Source: Lineus longissimus
Lineage: Eukaryota; Nemertea; Pilidiophora; Heteronemertea; Lineidae
Assembly (NCBI RefSeq): GCF_910592395.1
Contig: NC_088321.1
Location: forward strand, 11,968,001-12,032,000
Direction of reading: 5' to 3'
DNA: 64,000 nucleotides
The translations under genes and the position numbers were made by a program. The notes beneath the pieces were generated by a model that saw only the letters and a list, made by a program, of their open reading frames with translations, was not told the DNA's origin and did not search any database. Each line of letters begins with the position of its first letter. Positions within the stretch are counted from its first letter, which is position 1. Shown here piece by piece: positions 1-9,255 of the stretch.

Positions 1-423
1 TGTTGATTGGTATCAAACGCCCTTTTCTCATGATATCCAGCGTGAAATCGACTATATATGCAGAACCGGTCTTAGATCAATGAAACTAGAGTCGTGCATG
101 TATTGTTAATTCTGTACACGATTCTTGTAGAATACAATTATCAAGTAAGAAAAAAAGATATCAGAAAGAATCTTTGAAGAATCTTATAAAGCATGTACAT
201 GCACATGAACCAACTGAATAAACCTTTAAGAAACTTTCCAGGATTCTCGATCAGGGATGGCGTTCAGAGGAGTCGATGGTAATAGTGCGAGCTATTAAAT
301 GTGTACAACATTAAACTGGACATGTATGCGTACAGATGGTACATGTACATGCACGGTACAAATCATATACAAGTAAAAATGGCTGGCGAACTTTGTTAAC
401 CTAACCTCTTTATTTTCCTTAAG

Positions 424-1359
424 AAGTTTACATCATTCTCTTATCACCTTAGTCACAAACTTGCAATAAGTTCTGCTGTGCATTTTCAAAACTTTTATCA
501 TCATAAGCAAAGTGACTTGATTGTCTTAACCGATTTCTCAGGAAATGAAACTTCAATAAGAACACTAAAGCTATATACGGACTCTGGCAAGCTTGGATGG
601 GCACAGGCAAGCTACGAAGGCATAATTAAAATTGTCAGTCAATATAAACAGTTCCTCATTGCTAGTCCAATGACCCGCCTCTACGAAATGTTCATCATCG
701 TTGGATTGGACGGCCAGTTGCGAGGAAGGCTAAAGTTCCAACACCTGAATAAAATCCAATTTAGCCTATCCAAGTACATGGACGTTTCATTTCTTCTTTT
801 GAGTGATGCAGATTGGGGCTTTATCACACTTTTCTATTTGGAAGGTTACCTTTTGAAGTATTGTCCCGAATGCAGATCCAACATGTCCAATGGCTCATTA
901 ACCGTAATTCTTACATGCAGAAAGAAACTTGTGCCAACCTTTAAATATTCTGCGTACACAAATTCTGGATTATATGCATTTTGTTCAGAAATTATCAGTA
1001 AAGGATCTCTTGTCAATTGTTTTAATGCGAAGTCAAAACGCCCTAGCCATGCTATATTTTCTGTTCAAAAAACAGTTAAAACCACATTCTTCTTCATTAG
1101 CGACGTCTACCATCGACTATTGATAGGAACTACTGATAACGAGGTCATGTTTATGAGTTGGCCGAAGGGAAACGGAGGTTCTTACCATCAATTAAAACAA
1201 GACGACTTCGTCAAATTCAGTGGGGGTAGTCAGTTCGTTTTGTTAAATAATGGTGATCTTGTTCAGTTTTTGACGGATGGTGGTGCACAAGGAAGGAGAA
1301 TTCTGACAATGTTGAAGGTGTACTCCCCGAGAGCAGGATGTGAAACGATCAAAGTGTGA
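424..1359 (+). CDS. Exon A, copy 1: unrecognised 311-aa terminal exon
   Basis: The exon is open for 936 nt from a candidate acceptor (TTTTCCTTAAG|AAG) to TGA. I do not recognise the family. The translation has alternating short hydrophobic strands and glycines, for example a blade-like stretch at residues 90-105 and a similar one near the C-terminus, so a beta-propeller-like fold is possible but unproven. There is an N-glycosylation site at N41. Cysteines lie near 147, 165, 187, 199 and 306; this copy adds one in YCPECRSN. The Kozak-like ATG at 379 that opens some other copies is followed here by TAA at 397-399, so this copy cannot start there. CTAAC just before the pyrimidine tract fits a branch point. 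Its B exon would lie before the window. Confidence 0.6.
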   Translation, partial: KFTSFSYHLSHKLAISSAVHFQNFYHHKQSDLIVLTDFSGNETSIRTLKLYTDSGKLGWAQASYEGIIKIVSQYKQFLIASPMTRLYEMFIIVGLDGQLRGRLKFQHLNKIQFSLSKYMDVSFLLLSDADWGFITLFYLEGYLLKYCPECRSNMSNGSLTVILTCRKKLVPTFKYSAYTNSGLYAFCSEIISKGSLVNCFNAKSKRPSHAIFSVQKTVKTTFFFISDVYHRLLIGTTDNEVMFMSWPKGNGGSYHQLKQDDFVKFSGGSQFVLLNNGDLVQFLTDGGAQGRRILTMLKVYSPRAGCETIKV

Positions 1360-1460
1360 CTCAGTCGAGCTGCATACGGTTCTCATCATTACCTCCGAAG
1401 TTTCTTTAGTAACGAAAAATATCTTTATTCTGCCATGGAGCATAATCCACTATTGCCGTT

Positions 1461-1469
1461 AGGTGGCGC
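1461..1469 (+). promoter_or_regulatory. CTCF-like core AGGTGGCGC, site a, unit 1
   Basis: The sequence is CCGTTAGGTGGCGC, about 100 nt after the exon A stop. The same site is intact in all six units. The motif match is seen; binding is inferred. Confidence 0.35.
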
Positions 1470-1559
1470 ATACAAATGATATATGTACCAGATGTAACAG
1501 AATAGGTAAGCAATTCAAGTTATTTTAAATAGGGACTTTACGAGCTCGGGGTCAGTTAA

Positions 1560-1787
1560 CATGGTAAAGGGCAATGGGTTGTGTTTGATCCTGCGAACTC
1601 TTTTCAAGCAAACATAAAGTTTACACTCAATATGTACAATGGGTCTTCTTTAAGGCGGACGGCTGCTGCTGATTTCTTCAAACTGAACGAAGAAAAACTG
1701 GTAAATGGCAATGTCAACGCAGGTCGAATGACGAGATTATATTTAGATTCTTCAGAAACATTTGGTTACGATATTAACTGTGGCTAA
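1560..1787 (+). other. Conserved open segment D, unit 1 (possible coding relic)
   Basis: This open frame has no ATG near its start. It reads GKGQWVVFDPANSF near the beginning and ends ETFGYDINCG before TAA. Units 1-4 differ here by indels that are all multiples of three, which suggests past or present coding constraint. Units 5 and 6 carry an in-frame TAA. There is no clear acceptor in the correct frame, because a TAA lies directly upstream. It could be an old exon now lying in the A 3' region. Function unknown. Confidence 0.3.
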
Positions 1788-1790
1788 AGG

Positions 1791-1910
1791 TATCGGTTTG
1801 CTGAAGAAAAATACGTGCTTACCTGGAGAGAAAGTGACTATACAAAAGAAATATTAAAAAAATATTTGTTAATTTTGAGGGGCCGAAATGTCCGCTTTTA
1901 TTTATTTTTG
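1791..1910 (-). repeat. Diverged intra-unit repeat, member 1
   Basis: The stretch running from GGTATCGGTTTG through TACGTGCTTACCTGGAGAG to GAGGGGCCG recurs in diverged form at about 4664-4790 of the same unit, and both members are present in the other units except where deleted. On the minus strand both members contain a consensus-like donor CAG|GTAAGC. Minus-strand translations of the two members share a C-terminal SPGKHVFF-like stretch, so this is an old duplicated element or exon. Confidence 0.4.
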
Positions 1911-2045
1911 CCCGATTGTACTCCTCCAACACTGTAATGGTGAGAAAGGTTTCTGCTCTGATGCCCGATATACACGTCCCCATTTCAACGTACGGAAAAT
2001 TTTGTAGGAAAAAAAACACGTTTAGGTCTTCCTATTTTCCCGTAC

Positions 2046-2051
2046 AATAAA
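2046..2051 (+). terminator. Candidate poly(A) signal AATAAA downstream of exon A1
   Basis: AATAAA lies about 690 nt after the exon A stop. The equivalent site in unit 2 is 11849-11854. Use is inferred. Confidence 0.3.
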
Positions 2052-2428
2052 ATGCTATACAATTTAATCTCACCGTGTACGATGGGGTTGCGGGTTGATG
2101 TACGTTTGACCGTTTATTGACTGGATACATGGGAGTAAGAGCCTACAGGCGCCTTTTAATGGTCGTCTTAGGATCCATTGTTTGGCCCGTTTCAGCGGTT
2201 TTCTTGTCTGTTTCCGACGGCGGGAGGAGCGTGAGACTCCCATCGCCAGATCATGACGGCTGCACACGATGCCGAGACAACTTTTAGTTTGGACAGTACC
2301 GGAGGTATTTTCAAAATGGATGGGAATATAGGGCCCTTACTGGTCTATAGTGCGGGATATGATCTATGCAGAATGTTACGTAGGCCTAGAGTCTCCAACC
2401 CAAATGTTCTTGAACAATATTAACCCGG

Positions 2429-2594
2429 TGTGACAGCGGATATAGTCCCCCTGGAGTCATAGTCCGGTAGCATTGTATTTGACCAATTAAGCAGCATGAT
2501 CTATTGTACCGCTAACCCTAACCAAAACATTTAGCAATGCGGGCTATTGTAACACGGACTATCAGCCCTAGGACTACCATCCCCGCCACACCGG
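2429..2594. mobile_element. MITE-like insertion (162 bp) with CCGG target duplication
   Basis: Units 2-6 read AACCCGGTTTGG (or a one-base variant) here. Unit 1 has CCGG, then 162 bp, then CCGG. The ends are imperfect inverted repeats (TGTGACAGCGGATATAGTCC against the reverse complement of the right end, TGTGGCGGGGATGGTAGTCC). Inner TAGTCC/GGACTA pairs make it self-complementary. It has no coding capacity. The superfamily is not assigned. Confidence 0.65.
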
Positions 2595-2952
2595 TTTGGT
2601 ATCTAGTACACTAGTGGGTTAATCCTACCAAAACTTGCGACCCCGCAAGACACGATCAATTTCTCAATCGTACTTAATCCTTCCTACAAAACAATGTACT
2701 CGTCGACGTCGGGTTAAGTTGGAGAGAAAATTGTAAACAAATATTTCATAGGAATATGTTATCGTGTATAGCGGCCATAACACTGTATTGGGATGGCCTT
2801 GTTTCCATTGTGTTGCAAAGGTAAGCCAATACCTTTAATTACCCACCGCGTTATTCAGTGCCGAATTCGTAGGTTAACACTTCAATGAAGAATATACTCA
2901 TAAATTACTTACACGATTCTTGTATGATTCTTAGTTAAGACAAGAACAAAGC

Positions 2953-3099
2953 AAAGTGGTGGAGAGAGACCCAACACGATTTACGAGAAGGGTGAAGGAT
3001 GCGAATTGGATTCGTAAAACCACCAACATGAATCGATACACTGAGTCGCGTGTGGGATCAAAGTCTGGCCGCTCCGACATCCAGCAGTCAGATGTCTAA
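2953..3099 (+). pseudogene. Relic of Penelope-like/GIY-YIG retroelement C-terminus, unit 1
   Basis: The frame reads a basic helix of the KVVERDPTRFTR type, then a lysine/isoleucine-rich 'KEAI-IRK' segment and 'NMNR', then TAA. This is the recognisable tail of the GIY-YIG-linked ORF of Penelope-like elements, where the family usually reads (W/V)(I/V)KEAI-IRK...MNRDEG. Only about 48 residues remain. The fragment sits at the same place in all six units, so it predates the array. Confidence 0.45.
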
Positions 3100-3716
3100 C
3101 TTATGAAGAAGAATGGTGCAACCATTTGAAACGTCAATGTGATGATGAACATTGATTGTGTAAAAACTGTTCATGACCCAAAGGACTCCTTCAGGCATAT
3201 CAAAAATTTTGTATGGTTTATTAGACACCATGTGGGATGACGGAGAGAACCAGGATGCGCATGTCGTGTTGGAGTGTTATCCGAGCTCGGTCGAGTGCAT
3301 ATTAATCACTCGAATCATGATTTGATGATAGTATACCTTTGTTATTGTAGTTTTGTTTGATAAGAATTCACTGCAAACATATTTTTTTATACAATATGCA
3401 TATGATTTGAAGAAAAACATACATGTACTTGCAGACTGAGTATACACTGTAATATCAGTACGAGTTGATCTCGCATGCTGACCAACTATGATATGATTCA
3501 TTAAAAAACTACATACTACGCGGCTTTCAACCTACATTAACATTGATTTTCATCAATCATACTGACGGTTTACCTAATCGGTTAGGAGACGGGGGCAGTG
3601 CTCGTTAGGTTGCGACCATATAGACACGATAGACACCATCCCGTGCAGAATTATTGTTTACGACATCGGACTGATGGCTGGCTGTACCGTACGCCGAACA
3701 TCATATAGGTGATATG

Positions 3717-3753
3717 AAAAGCACTTGAGATTATCGTGTGCGGAAGTGCTTTT
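3717..3753. other. Conserved 10-bp stem hairpin
   Basis: AAAAGCACTT and AAGTGCTTTT flank a 17-nt loop. The hairpin is present at the matching position in all six units, with a small change in unit 4. Function unknown. Confidence 0.35.
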
Positions 3754-4296
3754 TGAAGAACCAGTGGCATAATAAAGGGCTTCCGCTTCCTAGTTTCCTT
3801 TGCGCTCTAAAGAACTAGTTCCAGATATGAATGTGCACAAGAAATGGAAAATTCGACATATTACTGAATTATCCCTTATTTCCGTGCAGCGATCGTATCT
3901 ATTGACAACGATCTGCCTTAGCTGGAGAATATGAAGGCGTCATCTTGTCGTAGCTCGATTACCCCGATACCAAGACGACACTGAAAATTACGTTATATCA
4001 GAGTCGTTGCACTATCAGTGAAAAGTCCGGTAAGGTTTTTGTCGCCCGATGTGTCTTCGAGGACTATGAACCCACACACCGGTCGGCAGACGGGGCGGAA
4101 TAAAATTTCCACATCCGGCTCGCATATGCTTGAGTAAGTAACTAAGGTAACCGAACAGTAAGCAAGTACACCTACCTATGCACAACCCTAACCGGATTTG
4201 GATAAATTTGAAATGGAAAACTCCATGGCGACGTAAAACAAATATCAAATCGTATTTGAAGTATATTTTTGGCGGTATTTTATTGGTTGTTCGCGA

Positions 4297-4311
4297 GGGG
4301 GGGGGGGGGGG
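4297..4311 (+). repeat. G-run of 15, length-variable between units
   Basis: A run of G follows TTCGCGA. Other units have shorter or interrupted runs; units 5 and 6 carry a GGTGG-rich expansion. It can form G-quadruplexes on the plus strand. Confidence 0.7.
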
Positions 4312-4663
4312 CAGGTACATGCAGAGCTCGTAATGTATGTTGGATAACAACCACGATTAGCAAACGTGTAGATATGTAAACGACGCGGATTTTAATGAGA
4401 ATGAATACCTACTGATTATGATATGCTTATTACAAGAGACATACCGTGTTGATTATTATTATATAGTGACTGGGAATGTAAACAACTAATTGGCAGCATC
4501 ATGTGCGTTGGGCAAGCTATGTTTGGTGTGTTTCTTATGGCTAGTCCCAGCTAAAAAAGAATCTCGTTTACGGGCTGATCTAGCTCTATATGATTGGGAT
4601 CAGCGTGGATTTGAATGACCTCGTTGATTAGTTATCTCGTGATGTCGTATTCCCGGTGGGTGA

Positions 4664-4790
4664 AGGTATCGGTCGGCCTAAGAAAAATACGTGCTTACCT
4701 GGAGAGGAAGTGACGACACAAAAGAAACAGACAAAAGATGAGTTCATTTTGAGGGGCGTATATCAGGCCCGCATTCATTATTTTTAGCTT
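4664..4790 (-). repeat. Diverged intra-unit repeat, member 2
   Basis: This is the second member of the repeat at 1791-1910, sharing TACGTGCTTACCTGGAGAG and the GAGGGGC block. It also presents CAG|GTAAGC on the minus strand. Confidence 0.4.
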
Positions 4791-5176
4791 TGTTTCTATT
4801 GTGTTGCCTTCATCCACTGTGGTGTTTGTCACAAATTGGACTCATTCCACGATCTTTCCTAGGGATGAACTGATGTTTTTTGCGTGTTTTTTTCCGATAG
4901 GACAAAGATTTACAAACCCGGCTATTTCAGTTTTTATTTTACAGTTAGATCGTGATAGTGCACTTGCATACAGTGTATATGATTTGAAAAACAATTGTAT
5001 GTGTGAAAATCGACGCCACACAAATACGATACTCCAGATATTGTGTTCCCTATAGGTGGCCACTACTTCCTAGCCACGGAGCAAATTCTGCACTTGGGAG
5101 ATTACGACTTGACTGGTTGTCATATTGAGCGGTTTGAACCTTAGCCACCATCGGTTACTCGTAACATTGTGACCCG

Positions 5177-5489
5177 GCTTGAATCGAATTCTCATTGCAA
5201 TCTCTGTCTTCGGACACACGAACAGTTACCTTTTTTTACAGACTGCCAAGACCCTGATTCAAACCTTGTGCCGCAATAAGCATGAAAGCCGATTTACGAG
5301 TGTTGCGTACGTGAGTTTACGTGCTTGAGCATGCTTGAATCGAATTATCATTGCAATCTCTGTCTTTGGACAAATGAAGAGTTACCCTTCTTTTACAGAC
5401 TGTCAAGACCCTGATTCAAATAATGTGCCACAATAAGTATGAAAGCCGATTTACGAGTGTTGCGTACGTGAGTTTGCGTGCTTGAGCAT
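5177..5489. repeat. 156-bp tandem duplication, unit 1 only
   Basis: The segment from GCTTGAATCGAATT to TGCTTGAGCAT occurs twice head-to-tail (5177-5332 and 5333-5489) with scattered substitutions. All other units have one copy. Confidence 0.75.
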
Positions 5490-5796
5490 GCTTGATGACA
5501 TACACTGATCTGTGAGCATCGCAATTTGTCTTTTGTAAGAGTTGCAAAACACACATTTCAATGGAACTTGTCCTTTTCCAAATCGAGTGCACGCAAGTAC
5601 AAATAGTGTCATCTATCCGGGGAAATGTGTCTGTAATGGCTCAGTTCGTCATATCTACATATTACTCTGAATTTCGTCAGATAACACATTTAAATATTAA
5701 TGTCTGTTGTTTGATACAATACAGCAATCAATTGTTGATTGTTTGATATAATGCTATTAGACGTAATTATACACTTCTGCAATACTCTCCATCACT

Positions 5797-5810
5797 CCAC
5801 TAGATGGCGC
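5797..5810 (+). promoter_or_regulatory. CTCF-like motif CCACTAGATGGCGC, site b, unit 1
   Basis: This is an excellent match to the known animal CTCF core. Units 3 and 5 keep it (CCACAAGATGGCGC); units 2 and 4 have lost it. Confidence 0.45.
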
Positions 5811-6422
5811 GGAAGTATACTTTTCGCCGCATCGAAGCCACGTGATGACAGAGAATACGTTGTCGGCTGCACTTTCAAAAGGTTTTCGAAGTTATTTTAC
5901 TCTCAGAAATAATGTGAATTTAAGTGAATGAAACCAACCACAGTTTATTTACTCATCACAGTAAGACATATTGTTGTGACCTAAAGGCCCCCCAATGGTG
6001 GTCCCCAAAAGGAACCATGTTCTGAAAGATAGACACGCCTTTGGAAGACCAAGAAGTTACCTTTAATACGATGCATGCCTTTTAATATTGCGGTAGACGA
6101 AAAACCAAGTGTATTTGATTTGGCACTGGTCAGTGTATAGGCCTGTGCTTCGGCCTCGGTCGGCCTGCCAAATTTCCGAATTCGCATCGTGGAAACACAA
6201 TTGACGCTCCAGAATTTCAAAAACTGTCAGTCAGCTCAACCTCGTGCTCATGTTGCCTCTGTCCTGGTTTACACTGACCCGTACTCGAAACTGCAGCGAA
6301 AGAGGCTGGTAGCTTTTTTCTAATAAGTCCGGTCTGCCCGGCTGGAACAGAATTTCTGTTCCACTTCGGTCGGCGGTGGACTTTTTGTGTCGATTGTTTA
6401 TTTATCTTCTACTCCGTCAGCT

Positions 6423-6464
6423 GCGCCACCTAGAGTCAAGTTAGATGTGATGGCTGCGCCATCT
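6423..6464 (-). promoter_or_regulatory. CTCF-like pair, sites c and d, unit 1
   Basis: Two cores lie on the minus strand, AGGTGGCGC (6423-6431) and AGATGGCGC (6456-6464), about 120-160 nt before the B start codon. Site d is kept in every unit; site c is kept only in units 1 and 4. Confidence 0.4.
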
Positions 6465-6580
6465 AATGTAGAAATATTATACGTAACTCAGAAATAATGG
6501 CTCCAATCAATTATTAGTTGTACTCTCTGCATGTATGGGAAACAAGATAAATACTGCAGAAAAAAATACAGCGACCAGCA

Positions 6581-6886
6581 ATGAAAATTTCCACAGCGAT
6601 TTATGTTGTGTTATTCGCCCGACAGGAGGCAGTGCTGGCATTTCTATCCGCAATACTCACACGTTGTTCATCACGTGTCTCAATCCAAGCAAATCTCGGT
6701 GAAATTGGAACGGCATCAAAAATCGAGTGCTGCCTTCAATGCACAGATAATGACTGTTTGACGATAAACCATATTTTAACTGAAAACCGGTGCCAACTCA
6801 GCTTTTCTAAACCGAAGCCGTTGAACGACGCAATGTCAAACTACAGTGGGGGTCGTTTATATTCAAAATGTAGACGACAGCATTCG
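6581..6886 (+). CDS. Exon B, copy 1: leader plus PAN/apple-like domain
   Basis: The 102-residue first exon starts at an ATG in the context AGCAATGA. Residues 1-28 are largely hydrophobic but carry an R-Q-E break at 14-16, so it is either a signal peptide or a signal anchor. Residues about 36-97 have a PAN/apple-like cysteine pattern (C50, C51, C54, C59, C71, C97). That family mediates protein or carbohydrate binding in secreted proteins. The exon ends after CATTCG at GTAAGG, phase 0. The frame stays open past the donor for 26 codons (to 6967), but the GTAAGG donor and the phase match with C favour splicing. Likely partners are exon C (7592) or exon A2 (10213). The ligand is unknown. Confidence 0.6.
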
Positions 6887-7591
6887 GTAAGGGAAACATA
6901 CCCTGTAATAGTCCTGTTTCACCGATCTAGGACAGTTTCTGCAAAATCGATTCAGTCGTTCGATTAACTATGTGAACAAGTCTAATTGAAGAGGTGATTG
7001 AGTGCAAGAACAACTCCAGTCTTTATTTCAGGTACTTTAGTATTTTCAAATCTAAACCCCTTCCCTGTGCGTCATTTTTGCAGATGGCCACATGCAAATG
7101 TTTCTGACATGACTGGACAATAGCAACAGAAGGTACTTCTTGCACAAAACTTTTGGATTTTGAAGGAATTGTAAAACATAACCAATGCCACATTCTGAGA
7201 GCAGTTTTGACTTAAAAAATTCGCAAATCGTTTTGTCAGCCAGCCAACCCAGTGTTTATTTCACTTCTGGTGCCAGCAATTTTTTTTCAAAAAGTGACTT
7301 CAGTAGTTCTTGCACTGAGGTCTTCAATTATGAAAGACAATTGGTGGGCGACGCGCCAAGTTGTGCAGTGGTCATGTCGCCATGACATTGGCCTTGGCAT
7401 TTATCTCGATTCGCGGTACATTGGACATTATTATACGTACATGAAGTTAAAAAAGTGCACGGTCTTAGGTCGGTCAAATTAGGGTAATTAATTACAATGT
7501 TTGTAAGCCTCATCGATGACAAATCTAGGCTGTAATATACTTGATGCAACACATATATATTTAGGTAGTAGGTACATTTACATGTTGTCAG
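6887..7591 (+). other. Intron B1-C1
   Basis: A GT-AG intron of about 0.7 kb. It contains another good acceptor (TCATTTTTGCAG|ATGG, near 7080), which would lead to a stop after seven codons. Small open frames in it are not supported as exons. Confidence 0.5.
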
Positions 7592-7852
7592 ATTCGCGTG
7601 TGCAATGTCCTGTACAGCTACAATACCAAAGCAAAATGCGGAGAATCGATAACTTCGAGTTCAGGTCGCAGATTTACCCAGTGCACAAGTTCATTCGATC
7701 CCACACCAAAGGTTACACTGGTACATCGATTCGGTTCACATTCATTACGTTTTGACTTGTTTTGCGAGGCGGAGTTTTGCAAGAGGTCTAAATCAGGATA
7801 TTTTCAAAACATCTGTTTTAGATCCAAGCAGGATCGATCTTGCATAGCATAG
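7592..7852 (+). CDS. Exon C, copy 1: cysteine-rich terminal exon
   Basis: This begins after CATGTTGTCAG and is phase 0 with the B donor. It encodes 86 residues ending RSCIA before TAG, with seven cysteines (VCN, KCG, QCT, FCE, FCK, ICF, SCI). AATAAA follows about 270 nt later. Joined to B it gives a secreted, cysteine-rich protein of about 188 aa. The family of this half is not recognised. The paired open frames in five units, with only an in-frame deletion in one, support it as coding. Confidence 0.55.
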   Translation: MRVCNVLYSYNTKAKCGESITSSSGRRFTQCTSSFDPTPKVTLVHRFGSHSLRFDLFCEAEFCKRSKSGYFQNICFRSKQDRSCIA

Positions 7853-8120
7853 CTTGATATGTCTTGGAGGGATAACTTGAGTAGGTCACGACCACGGGCT
7901 GAAGAAGCACAATGTAGTTCACGTTGTCTTCAAGTGTTGATGATAGAATCAATAACACAATGCAGTGCAGTGCAGTACGTTGGATGCGACATTGACATGC
8001 ACTCAATGCAAGTGCAGCGTATTGCAATAATTTCTGCTTCTGTTATGAGGAAGTGGCACACTAAATCCGATAGAAGGCGCTATCACTCTTATTATGCTAC
8101 GACGGAGACATACTTTCACC

Positions 8121-8126
8121 AATAAA
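8121..8126 (+). terminator. Poly(A) signal AATAAA after exon C1
   Basis: CACCAATAAAACAC is conserved after every exon C (17643, 27074, 37102, 54854). It would end the short B+C transcript. Confidence 0.45.
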
Positions 8127-8497
8127 ACACAACAAATGGTGTGCAGCGACAACGACCCCATTAGGTCACGTGGTGTGATATAACAGATGACCCGATGCAA
8201 TCGTGGACCTTTTATCATGTTTATGCTTTGTTGCAAGTGTTTCCATGAATAAATTGCTTTAATGCTGGCATCTTGTGCATTTGATTTGCTGTTATCGTCA
8301 CATAATGAACACACAATTATATTCAGAATGTTCGGATACCTACCTCATGAATCCTAAGGGGATAGATACACGGGGCAGAATGTAAAGTAATTTGAGGCTG
8401 GACCCATCAAAGCGAACGGACTTGTTTGAATGAGCGCAACGTTATACAATTCTGAACATCTTGAACAAAACTTTAGGAGGCCTTCATCTAACGCTCA

Positions 8498-8506
8498 GCG
8501 CCATCT
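8498..8506 (-). promoter_or_regulatory. CTCF-like core AGATGGCGC, site e, unit 1
   Basis: This lies just before the near-palindrome field. It is kept in units 1, 2, 4 and 5 and lost in unit 3. Confidence 0.35.
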
Positions 8507-8568
8507 ACATACACATGATGCTACCTCCTACTCAACATGTATGGCAAGCCGTGTGTCCAATAATTTAG

Positions 8569-9255
8569 AAAACCTGGTTTTCGTCTTTCAAAACTTAGTT
8601 TTATGGAAGAAAACCAAGCTTTGTTTTGAATGAAAATAGGTTTTCTTTCAAGAAAAGTAAGTTTTTAAAAACAATTTACTCTTTTTTGAAAAAGTATATG
8701 TTTCATGAAAACCAAGTTTAAAAAAAGATAAAAACTATATTTTCTTCCATATAAACTAGTTTTGTATGTTTTTCTTCAATAAAAACCTAGTGTCATTGAA
8801 AAAAAAAATTGGTTTTCTTCCATGAAACTAAGTTTTGAAAGAAGAAAACCAGGTTTTACTGAAACCTAGTCTTTTTACCTCGTCTCAAACCCAACCTCTC
8901 CCCATCAGACGAACCATGCGTGTCATGCTGTGGAGATGAAGTAATAAAAAGACTAGTTTTTCTAGCATGTGGATTAGAAACTAGGTTTTATAAGAAATAA
9001 CGTAGTCTTTTTCAATAAAAACTAGGTTTTGATGAAGACTCGTATATAACCTGGTTTTATTCCACAAAACCAAGTATTCTTCTACATAACTAGGTTTGTA
9101 TTGAAGAAACATAGGTTTTATTTTGGTTTTTGACCAAGAAAACGTGGTTTTTATAATAGACCTAATTGCTTCTCCAATAAAAACCTAGTTTCACTGAATA
9201 AAATGTTTTCTTCCATGAAACTAAGTTTGGAAAGAAGAAAACCAGGTCTTCTTCA
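8569..9255. repeat. Near-palindrome field, copy 1
   Basis: About 20 degenerate copies of the self-complementary core AAAC(C/T)(T/A)(A/G)GTTT occur within 0.7 kb. Many are about 20 or about 40 bp apart, set in GAAGAAA/TTTCTTC sequence. A block of 60-70 bp of unrelated sequence (CCTCGTCTC to GGAGATGAAG) lies in the middle. Every unit has the field between exon C and the next exon A. Confidence 0.65.

Larger units (their letters stand above)
1360..6580 (+). other. Spacer A1-B1, unit 1
   Basis: About 5.2 kb without a supported intact gene. It holds CTCF-like site a, open segment D, AATAAA at 2046-2051 (a candidate poly(A) signal for exon A), a MITE-like insertion, a Penelope-type relic, a conserved hairpin, a G-run, a 156-bp tandem duplication and CTCF-like sites b, c and d. 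Short ORFs on both strands recur in all units only because the units are near-identical. Confidence 0.6.

Noticed and set aside
2070-2267. 65-aa minus-strand ORF (MCSRHD...), recurring in all units
   Set aside because: It recurs because the units are near-identical. It has no splice context, no family resemblance, and a composition typical of antisense chance frames.
2510-2525. AACCCTAACC resembling telomeric repeat
   Set aside because: A single short occurrence inside the MITE-like element and isolated ones elsewhere; no tandem run.
6000-6220. Minus-strand ORF of about 80 aa upstream of exon B, present in all units
   Set aside because: Frame length and ends shift between units because of small indels, and there is no recognisable motif. 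Treated as chance.
8569-9255. CRISPR-like repeat-spacer array
   Set aside because: The motifs are degenerate, in animal DNA, with no constant repeat or unique spacers.
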